Source: Candidatus Gastranaerophilales bacterium (GTDB lineage: Bacteria; Cyanobacteriota; Vampirovibrionia; Gastranaerophilales; Gastranaerophilaceae). Taken from it: 64,000 bases of DNA. The notes under the pieces are model-generated. The model saw nothing but the letters and a program-made list of their open reading frames with translations. It was not told the origin of the DNA and ran no database searches. A program made the position numbers and the translations under genes. Position 1 is the stretch's first letter. Each line of letters starts with the position of its first letter. This document shows positions 49,443 through 56,662 of the stretch, in pieces. The stretch covers positions 1 through 64,000 of the forward strand of contig CALVHD010000006.1 of assembly GCA_944327245.1 (NCBI GenBank), given 5' to 3'.

Positions 49443-51845
49443 ATGTCAGATGGTGAAGGTATGAGAATAAATTCAATTAACGGCTTATCAAACAATAAAA
49501 ATGTTCTAATAGACAAAAAACAAACAAGTTTACAGACAAAAAACGAAATAAATAAACATAATAACGCAACTAAAATCAATAATCATTTTTACCCTCTGCA
49601 CTTTGCAAGAAAATGGAAAGAACATACAAGCTGGGGGACAGTTGTAAATCCTGACACCAAAGATGTAACATTTAAACTTTTTACTTTTCCTGACACAAGA
49701 AAAGTAAACGCTGTAGTAGAAAACAAAGATAGCGGAAACATTTACACATTTACACTTGAAAATAAAGGAAACGGGGTTTTTCAAACGCAAACACCTATAC
49801 CGTCATCTTTGGCAAAAGAAAATGACACATACCACTTTGAAATCACAAAAGCTGACGGCTCAACAATCAAAGCAAATGACCCATATTCATTTATGATTGA
49901 TTCTAACAGTGGCAAATCAGTTATATATGACCAATCAAAATACCAATGGCATGATGAAAATTGGTTCAAAAGCAACCCCAAAAGAATTTCAAGACTTGCA
50001 AATTCAACGAACAACCTTACAAAAGTAGGGGAAGCAAGAATATATGAACTAAATATTTCTACTTTGACAGAAAAGGGAGATTTTTCATCTGCAATCAAAA
50101 AACTTAATGAAATTGCAAAAAAAGGCTTTAACACGATACACGTTATGCCTGTAGAAGAAACACTGGATTATTTTAATTGGGGGTACGACGGCAGATACAA
50201 AACTGCAGTAGCTCAAAACCTCGGCGGAGCAGAAAACTTTAAAAAATTTGTTGATGCTGCTCACAATAAAAACTTAAATGTAATTATTGATATGGTGCCG
50301 AACCATCTGGGACCAACAAGGCAAAACTTAAGAGAAACAGGCCCGTATATAAAAGGGGGGAATGCCTTTGGAGATTCATGGAATTTTGAAGGCAAAAATT
50401 CATCATATGTCAGAGATTATATAGTAAATTCAGCACTGTACTGGCTAAAAAATTATCATTGTGACGGCATTCGATTTGATATGACCAAATTTATGGACTC
50501 TGATATCACAATGAAACAAATTGCAGCAGAAATTAACTATCATTTTCCGGACGCTTTTTTAATTGCAGAAGACGCAAGAGATTCAATTGCTTCAAACGGG
50601 GAAAAATATTGGCAAGATTACACTAAAAGACACGACGAAAGAGTTTTGTGCAAATTAAATCCTGAAGAAAATACACCATTTGCAAATGAAGATATACATA
50701 ATGAAGCAATTGAAAGAATGAATCCCGAAAAAGGAATGACAAATCTTGCCCGTTTAGGATTTAATTCGGAATGGGATTTTAATTACTTCCATGTGCTAAA
50801 AGACAATCTCTATGGAAATTGTGATTTATTCAAGTTGTATGATGCTTGCATTCAAGGTCAAACAAGGCTTAAATATGTAATGAGCCACGACGAAATAGGT
50901 AATTACGAAGGTACAAGGCTTATTCCCAAATTAATGGTACCAATGTTACACCTAAATGAAAACATATTTTTAAATCAACAAGACAAAAAAAGAGCATCCG
51001 AACTTTCAAATTTAAAAAATATAAGTTTAGCCCAAGCCCTAAATTACGTTACATTGCAAAAAGCTCAAATGACAAGCGAAGAACTTGTTAACCTTTTCAC
51101 AGAGGGCAAACTTGATGAATATAGCGATTATGATTACACAAGATTTTACCATAATCTTCTTGAACCACTCGGGATTAAAAAAGAATCATATATAATTCCA
51201 AGAAGAATCAAAGCAATGTATAAAAAAGCATTCGATTCGCAAAAAATGGCTCAAGCCTTTACTTATTCTCAAATCGGACCAAAAATGACATTTCAGGGCG
51301 ATGACGAGGCTACAAATGTGCCTTTCAGATTTTTCAGGCAATCCAAAACAAACCAATACGAGCCAAATTTGTACACAGAAAAAGGATACAATTCAAACCA
51401 TGAAGCCTTTAGTGCTTCAAAGATGACCAACAATAAAGCCAAAGGCAGTTCTTTTGAATACAAATGCGGTGCTATTAGATTAACAAAAGATTTAAATAAA
51501 ACAGCAAACGAAAATCCGGCCTTAGCAAACGGAACAATTGTTGAAGAAAACACTGTTATACATCCAAGTTCACAGGTAATCGGACTTAATATGCGCGATA
51601 GCGAAACAAACAATGAAATTTTTACTATCGCCAATTTTTCAGATATGAAATACCCAAGAGAAGATGCTGACAGGTACTACATTTTATTTCCGAAAGGAAC
51701 ATGGCAAGAAATAATAAACACTGATGATGTTAAATATAAAGGCTCAGGCTACACAAACAAACAACTTATTGTATCTGACGGAAACAATCCTGCACCAATA
51801 AACCTTTCAAGCAGAAGCACTTTGATATTTAAAAAAATTGACTAA
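49443..51845 (+). CDS. GH13 family alpha-glucan enzyme
   Basis: Residues about 40-150 form an E-set-like beta domain, followed by the GH13 barrel. The catalytic set is visible: nucleophile D346 (GIRFDMTKF), acid/base E376 (LIAEDARD), and D483 (SHDE). MVPNH is the first conserved region. The layout matches branching enzymes or maltooligosyltrehalose trehalohydrolases, and the product cannot be fixed. There is no signal peptide. ATG 49461 is an alternative start giving MRINSINGLSNN, like the NFKG-type proteins. A cytosolic role in glycogen-type metabolism is likely. Confidence 0.85.
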   Translation: MSDGEGMRINSINGLSNNKNVLIDKKQTSLQTKNEINKHNNATKINNHFYPLHFARKWKEHTSWGTVVNPDTKDVTFKLFTFPDTRKVNAVVENKDSGNIYTFTLENKGNGVFQTQTPIPSSLAKENDTYHFEITKADGSTIKANDPYSFMIDSNSGKSVIYDQSKYQWHDENWFKSNPKRISRLANSTNNLTKVGEARIYELNISTLTEKGDFSSAIKKLNEIAKKGFNTIHVMPVEETLDYFNWGYDGRYKTAVAQNLGGAENFKKFVDAAHNKNLNVIIDMVPNHLGPTRQNLRETGPYIKGGNAFGDSWNFEGKNSSYVRDYIVNSALYWLKNYHCDGIRFDMTKFMDSDITMKQIAAEINYHFPDAFLIAEDARDSIASNGEKYWQDYTKRHDERVLCKLNPEENTPFANEDIHNEAIERMNPEKGMTNLARLGFNSEWDFNYFHVLKDNLYGNCDLFKLYDACIQGQTRLKYVMSHDEIGNYEGTRLIPKLMVPMLHLNENIFLNQQDKKRASELSNLKNISLAQALNYVTLQKAQMTSEELVNLFTEGKLDEYSDYDYTRFYHNLLEPLGIKKESYIIPRRIKAMYKKAFDSQKMAQAFTYSQIGPKMTFQGDDEATNVPFRFFRQSKTNQYEPNLYTEKGYNSNHEAFSASKMTNNKAKGSSFEYKCGAIRLTKDLNKTANENPALANGTIVEENTVIHPSSQVIGLNMRDSETNNEIFTIANFSDMKYPREDADRYYILFPKGTWQEIINTDDVKYKGSGYTNKQLIVSDGNNPAPINLSSRSTLIFKKID

Positions 51846-51881
51846 TTTATCATATTTGTAAAATTATAGCTCATCACAAAA

Positions 51882-51895
51882 TATAATGATATAAT
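51882..51895 (+). promoter_or_regulatory. gdhA -10 region
   Basis: Two TATAAT boxes (51882-51887 and 51890-51895) lie 26-39 bases before the gdhA ATG, which has a strong AGGAGG at 51911-51916. The -35 region is weak (TTGTAA at 51856). Confidence 0.5.
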
Positions 51896-51920
51896 TAACC
51901 TGACAAGTTCAGGAGGATTT

Positions 51921-53273
51921 ATGCAAAATTACGTTGATGAAATTTTAGTCACACTAAAACAAAAAGATTCTAATGAAAAAGAATTTATTCAAGCAGTATC
52001 AGAAGTTTTAGATACAATAAAACCTTTTATAGACAAAAACCCGACACTAAAAAAAGAAGGTTTACTTGAACGAATTGTAGAACCGGAAAGAATAATAACA
52101 TTCAGAGTTCCATGGATAGATGACAATAACACAGTAAGAGTTAATAGAGGTTACAGAGTTCAATTTAATGGCGCTATTGGTCCATATAAAGGGGGTTTAA
52201 GGTTTCATCCTACGGTAAATCAAAGTATAATGAAATTTTTGGCATTTGAACAAACATTTAAAAATGCCCTGACTGGACTGCCTATTGGAGGAGGAAAGGG
52301 CGGCTCTGATTTTGACCCCAAGGGCAAATCTGATAGAGAAATAATGCATTTTTGCCAAAGCTTTATGAATGAACTATATAGACACATAGGACACAATATT
52401 GACGTGCCTGCCGGCGATATTGGCGTTGGAGCAAGAGAAATAGGATATTTATTTGGTCAATACAGAAAAATCAAAAATCAATATGAAGCAGGCGTCCTAA
52501 CAGGAAAAGGTCTTGAATACGGCGGTTCTTTAGCAAGAAAAGAAGCTACAGGCTTTGGTTTAATATATTTTATGAGAGAAATGCTAAAAGCAAATAATCT
52601 TGAACTAAAAGGTAAAATAGTAACAATATCAGGTTCGGGTAATGTTGCAATATATGCAGCACAAAAAGCTATGGATTATGGCGCAAAAGTTGTTGCAATG
52701 TCAGACTCTAACGGATGCATATATGACGAAAGAGGAATTGACTTAGATGAAATAAAAAGAATAAAAGAAACAGAACGTTTGAGAATAAAAGAATACATTA
52801 AAAAATTCCCTTGCGCGGTATATATTGAAAATCAAAAAGACAAAGTTCCTGCCGTATATAAAATTAAAGCAGACATTGTGCTTCCATGTGCTACACAAAA
52901 TGATATAAACCTTGAAACAGCCAAAATACTGGTAAACAACGGGGTAATTGCCATAGGTGAGGGTGCAAATATGCCTACAACTATTGATGCTATTGAATAT
53001 TTGATTAAAAACAATGTTCTTTTAGCACCAGCTAAAGCTGCAAATGCAGGCGGAGTTGCAACATCAGCTTTAGAAATGAGTCAAAATTCTATCAGATATT
53101 TCTGGACTTTTGATGAAGTTGACAAAAAACTGGATACAATTATGACAAACATATTTAACACTTGCAAAGAAACAGCAAAAGAATATAATTTAGGCATTAA
53201 TTATGTTGCAGGTGCAAATATTGCAGCGTTTAAAAAAGTAAGCTCTGCAGTTATAGCTCAAGGAATAATATAA
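51921..53273 (+). CDS. gdhA: Glutamate dehydrogenase
   Basis: Forms glutamate from 2-oxoglutarate and ammonia. The conserved GGGKGG motif has the catalytic K126; PAGDIGVGAREIGYL and the Rossmann-type GSGNVA follow. At 450 residues it is the hexameric bacterial form, probably NADP-linked by similarity to assimilatory enzymes. A perfect AGGAGG site precedes the ATG, suggesting high expression, and a strong terminator follows. Confidence 0.97.
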   Translation: MQNYVDEILVTLKQKDSNEKEFIQAVSEVLDTIKPFIDKNPTLKKEGLLERIVEPERIITFRVPWIDDNNTVRVNRGYRVQFNGAIGPYKGGLRFHPTVNQSIMKFLAFEQTFKNALTGLPIGGGKGGSDFDPKGKSDREIMHFCQSFMNELYRHIGHNIDVPAGDIGVGAREIGYLFGQYRKIKNQYEAGVLTGKGLEYGGSLARKEATGFGLIYFMREMLKANNLELKGKIVTISGSGNVAIYAAQKAMDYGAKVVAMSDSNGCIYDERGIDLDEIKRIKETERLRIKEYIKKFPCAVYIENQKDKVPAVYKIKADIVLPCATQNDINLETAKILVNNGVIAIGEGANMPTTIDAIEYLIKNNVLLAPAKAANAGGVATSALEMSQNSIRYFWTFDEVDKKLDTIMTNIFNTCKETAKEYNLGINYVAGANIAAFKKVSSAVIAQGII

Positions 53274-53287
53274 GCTTAATTCACCAT

Positions 53288-53321
53288 AAAAAACCCTCTT
53301 TAATTATAAAGAGGGTTTTTT
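53288..53321. terminator. Bidirectional terminator between gdhA and the M48-like gene
   Basis: AAAAAACCCTCTTT / AAAGAGGGTTTTTT is a perfect 14-base stem with a 6-base loop and A/T tracts on both sides, so it serves the converging genes in both directions. Confidence 0.92.
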
Positions 53322-53341
53322 ATTTTAAAAACTTATGTGTA

Positions 53342-54151
53342 TTAATTTTCGCCGCCATTTACAAAATTATTCAAAACAGCATAAGTAGCATCCCAACCGC
53401 TAACACCACCTGTTGCTTTATATTGAGCTATATTTTTTGCTCTTTCTTTTTTAGCTTTTTCTTGTTCTTTATTAAACTTTTCCAATTTTTTCTTATCAGA
53501 AGTTCTTTCAGTTGCAATTGGCTCAGCATAAACTAAGAAAGCTCTATATTCTTGACAGGCATATCCGGCTTTAACTTTAGATGGATAATTATAGCTTAAA
53601 TAATCAAATATATTCACAGCACGTTCAGAATTTGCAGGTTTGCCGCTCAAAATTTCCAAAGTACTTGTAGATGGCTGTTTAGTTAAAACAACTATCATAG
53701 CTAAAGGGTTATATTCCGCCTTTATCATTAAATCTACACCGGTAATATCAGCATCTTTATTATCTTTCATTTGCGTTTTTGAATTAATGAAGTTTGCTGC
53801 AACGGTACCTGTAGTTCCAGTAGTGTTTTGAACAATAGATCTTAATTTTTGTTTTGAAGATTTACCGTTAATAATGCTTCCGATTTGGTGAGCAACTACT
53901 GCCGCTACTTCGTTGTCATTTCCAGCATATTCAAGTTGATCCTTAGGAATATAAATAACACCCGTAGTTGATACATTAGAGTTATCAACCGTTCCTGATA
54001 TCACTTTGAATGTTGTTTTGCTTGGCAAATCATTCTTTGTTAAAAGAGTTTTGCCTACTGTAGGCACCCTATCAGCAGCATTATATGTTGCAGCATTAGC
54101 CCCTAGTGCAAACAAAACAAAGGACAAAACCGAAATAATAACCTTTTTCAT
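53342..54151 (-). CDS. Secreted M48-like protein with degenerate zinc motif
   Basis: Residues 1-21 are a signal peptide. The body resembles M48 (Oma1/BepA-like) peptidases: NDNEVAAVVAHQIGSIING aligns with the HExxH helix, and KDADITGVDLMIKAEYNP aligns with the second metal helix (usually ExxAD..G). The metal motif is changed to H88-Q-I-G-S92, so the Glu and the second His are missing. It is probably a non-catalytic relative. AAGGAGAA precedes the ATG. Confidence 0.75.
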   Translation of the reverse strand: MKKVIISVLSFVLFALGANAATYNAADRVPTVGKTLLTKNDLPSKTTFKVISGTVDNSNVSTTGVIYIPKDQLEYAGNDNEVAAVVAHQIGSIINGKSSKQKLRSIVQNTTGTTGTVAANFINSKTQMKDNKDADITGVDLMIKAEYNPLAMIVVLTKQPSTSTLEILSGKPANSERAVNIFDYLSYNYPSKVKAGYACQEYRAFLVYAEPIATERTSDKKKLEKFNKEQEKAKKERAKNIAQYKATGGVSGWDATYAVLNNFVNGGEN

Positions 54152-54176
54152 TAATTATTCTCCTTCTATTCTAATT

Positions 54177-54560
54177 CTATGCATAATAATTTAGTTTAAC
54201 CCCGTTGGTCTGAGTTTCATTTTTACTTTTAATATCTTGAGCTTCAGACAAAATTGCCTTTGCTTGAGCTGCCACTTTTAAATCTTGATTAGATGGATCA
54301 CTAGGCGCAAGCGCAGAAGATATAACGGTTTTTGCATCTTTTATTGTATTTTCGGGATTTATCCTATCTAATACCGGCATTTTTATATCAACATGACCGG
54401 CTACAGCTACGCCGTTAGCATCTTTTTCAACAACAATTGGACCTGCCAAAGAACCGCCTTTTGTTTTATGTTGAGCTTCATGCGCATAAATTTTATTATA
54501 CTGACGTTTTTTTAAGTCATTAAATTGAGATTGACCGAAAAAATTTAGACCAGATAACAT
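54177..54560 (-). CDS. SprA-related small metalloprotease-like protein
   Basis: 127 residues. An intact HEAQH metal motif at 27-31 (YAHEAQHKTKGG), an ..AGHVDIKMP.. segment and the ..ALAPSDPSNQDLKVAAQA.. motif match the SprA-related family (PF12118). It lacks a signal peptide and its function is unknown. It lies 26 bases upstream of the degenerate M48-like gene on the same strand, suggesting co-transcription. Confidence 0.75.
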   Translation of the reverse strand: MLSGLNFFGQSQFNDLKKRQYNKIYAHEAQHKTKGGSLAGPIVVEKDANGVAVAGHVDIKMPVLDRINPENTIKDAKTVISSALAPSDPSNQDLKVAAQAKAILSEAQDIKSKNETQTNGVKLNYYA

Positions 54561-54627
54561 AGCAACACCCCCTTTATATATAACAATTATAATAATTTTA
54601 TTAGCTTATTGCAAGCAAATAAAAACA

Positions 54628-55548
54628 CTATTTTGTTTTTAAAAGCAGCATTTTTTCGATACACTCTTTTGCTTTTATAGCGACATTTGAATCAATTGTT
54701 ATTTCAAATTTTTCATCTTTAAGGGTTCTATATATATCCTCAAGAGTATTTAACTTCATACTGGGGCAAATTATATTTTCATTAATAAGAATAAATTCTT
54801 TATTCCAATTTTCAATTTTAGAATCACGATTTAATCTGTCTGCAACACCTTTTTCAGTAGCAATTACAAACCTTTTATTGTCGGTTTTTTTTGCAAACAC
54901 CATTATTTCTTTTGTTGAGCCGACAAAATCCGCCAATTTTGCAACATCTTGATGACATTCCGGATGTGCTAATATCAAAGCGTCCGGATAAGTTTCTCTG
55001 GCTTCAGTAATATCTTGGGGTCTAATTCTTAAATGTGTCGGACAAAAACCATTGAAAGTTATTACTTCAACATCATTTAATTTACTTTGAACAAACTTGC
55101 CAAGATAATTATCAGGCACAAACAAAACCTTATTTGTATTAAGGTGTCTGACAACTTCAATAGCATTAGAACTTGTACAGCATATATCACAATTTGCTTT
55201 AATTTCAGCAGTTGAGTTAATATAACAAACCACAGGAATATTAGGATATTTTGCCTTAAAACGCTTTAAATTTTCAACATCTACCATATCTGCCATCTGG
55301 CAACCTGAATTTAAATTTGGCAGCAAGACTTTTTTATTTGGAGATAACAGTTTTGCACTTTGCGCCATAAAATATACACCTGCAAATACAATTATATCAG
55401 CATTTGTATTAGCAGCCATTTTACTTAAATATAAAGAGTCGCCAACAAAATCAGACACTTCATCTATTTCAATGTTTTGATAACAATGCGTCAAAATTAT
55501 AGCATTTTTTTCTTTTTTTAAATTGTTAATCTCTTCTATAAAATTCAT
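54628..55548 (-). CDS. nadA: Quinolinate synthase A
   Basis: NadA condenses iminoaspartate with dihydroxyacetone phosphate to quinolinate using a 4Fe-4S cluster. The expected cysteines lie in NSGCQMADM, the CDICCTSSNA region and AHPECHQDV. Start MNFIEEI at 55548 is favoured by an AGGAT site; an ATG at 55572 is in frame. At 306 residues the length is normal. It stands apart from other NAD genes here; nnrD elsewhere in the window repairs the product cofactor. Confidence 0.95.
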   Translation of the reverse strand: MNFIEEINNLKKEKNAIILTHCYQNIEIDEVSDFVGDSLYLSKMAANTNADIIVFAGVYFMAQSAKLLSPNKKVLLPNLNSGCQMADMVDVENLKRFKAKYPNIPVVCYINSTAEIKANCDICCTSSNAIEVVRHLNTNKVLFVPDNYLGKFVQSKLNDVEVITFNGFCPTHLRIRPQDITEARETYPDALILAHPECHQDVAKLADFVGSTKEIMVFAKKTDNKRFVIATEKGVADRLNRDSKIENWNKEFILINENIICPSMKLNTLEDIYRTLKDEKFEITIDSNVAIKAKECIEKMLLLKTK

Positions 55549-55667
55549 ATTTATCCTATGGATTATATGCAAAGCCGGTATATTATTCTATTAAACTACA
55601 AGGATATTTCAAGGTCAATATAAAAATTAAGATAAAGACAGATTTAACAATCAAAATTTCAAAAATA

Positions 55668-56621
55668 CTAATTTAAAATTCCGTTAGTAAAATCTTTTGC
55701 GATATTTAAAGCCTCTTCAAATACTTTTCTATTTGACAGAAAATCATCTCTGTCAATGTATTTTTTAACTATTTTTCTGGCATAACTGCCGATTGAAATT
55801 CCGTTTACATCTATAGAAAACAATTTAAGCAGCTCTTTTGTTTTCGAATTTGTTCCTCCTGAAACATACAAAGGACACGAGATTTTTGATTTTCTAATTA
55901 AATCCGCAAAGGCAACGGCCTGAAGCGTTGTATTATAATCATTTATATTTCCGCTCATTGGCTTTCCGTCTGCTTGTATCATCGTATACGGATATTGAAC
56001 TATTAATTCATTTAACAAATCAATTGTATTTTTTTCACTAAAAACAGATCTATTTATGCATATAGAAATTAAACCGTTATAATTCGAAATTATCTTATTC
56101 CACTTTTGTTTTATTTCAACAACATCAGAACTTGAAATATGAAATTCAATACAATCAACCAAAGAAAATAAAGAAAATAATTCATCAAAATCGTTGTCTG
56201 TTTTATAAGGTTTAATTGCCCCTGTTGGACAATTTTCAAAACACAATAAACAACCTATGCATTTTTTTTCATCAATTTTAAAGTCATTTATCGCCTTTTG
56301 AGGACATATTTCTTTGCACTTAGCGCAATGAGTACAATTATTAAAATCAATTGCACATTTTTTAAAATGCATATCGTCATCTGTCCCGACACTTATACAA
56401 ATAAAATGTTCGCTATCGAAACAATTAGAATATTTTAAACCATTAATTGCCGCTTTATACGCGTCAAAAGAAGCATTTATATCAAAAAACTTGCAGCCCG
56501 CTTTTGAATAAAGTGCAACCAATTTCTCGATTTCAAAATAATTTTCATTATTAGCACCGCAAATTAACTTAAATCCGTTTTTTAACGTGAGATATTTTTT
56601 TAAATTGTGAACCTTGTTCAT
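55668..56621 (-). CDS. LdpA-like 4Fe-4S protein
   Basis: The N-terminus has KLICGANNENYFEIEKLVALYSKAGC, the middle two ferredoxin-type clusters (C96, C99, C102, C106 and C121, C124, C127, C131), and the C-terminal half DGKPMSGNI, SGGTNSKTKELL and GISIGSYARKIV. These match cyanobacterial LdpA, an iron-sulfur redox sensor that tunes the circadian clock. At 317 residues it is close in size. No kai genes are in the window. The start has no ribosome site; TAAAAT ends 6 bases before the ATG. Confidence 0.85.
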   Translation of the reverse strand: MNKVHNLKKYLTLKNGFKLICGANNENYFEIEKLVALYSKAGCKFFDINASFDAYKAAINGLKYSNCFDSEHFICISVGTDDDMHFKKCAIDFNNCTHCAKCKEICPQKAINDFKIDEKKCIGCLLCFENCPTGAIKPYKTDNDFDELFSLFSLVDCIEFHISSSDVVEIKQKWNKIISNYNGLISICINRSVFSEKNTIDLLNELIVQYPYTMIQADGKPMSGNINDYNTTLQAVAFADLIRKSKISCPLYVSGGTNSKTKELLKLFSIDVNGISIGSYARKIVKKYIDRDDFLSNRKVFEEALNIAKDFTNGILN

Positions 56622-56627
56622 AATTGT

Positions 56628-56638
56628 ATTTTATAATA
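56628..56638 (-). promoter_or_regulatory. -10 boxes upstream of the LdpA-like gene
   Basis: On the minus strand TAAAAT (56628-56633) ends 6 bases before the ATG. It overlaps TATTAT (56633-56638), which has TTGTGT at a 16-base spacing as a possible -35. Either would give a very short or absent leader. Confidence 0.35.
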
Positions 56639-56662
56639 TGAAAATAAAATATCTACACAAAA

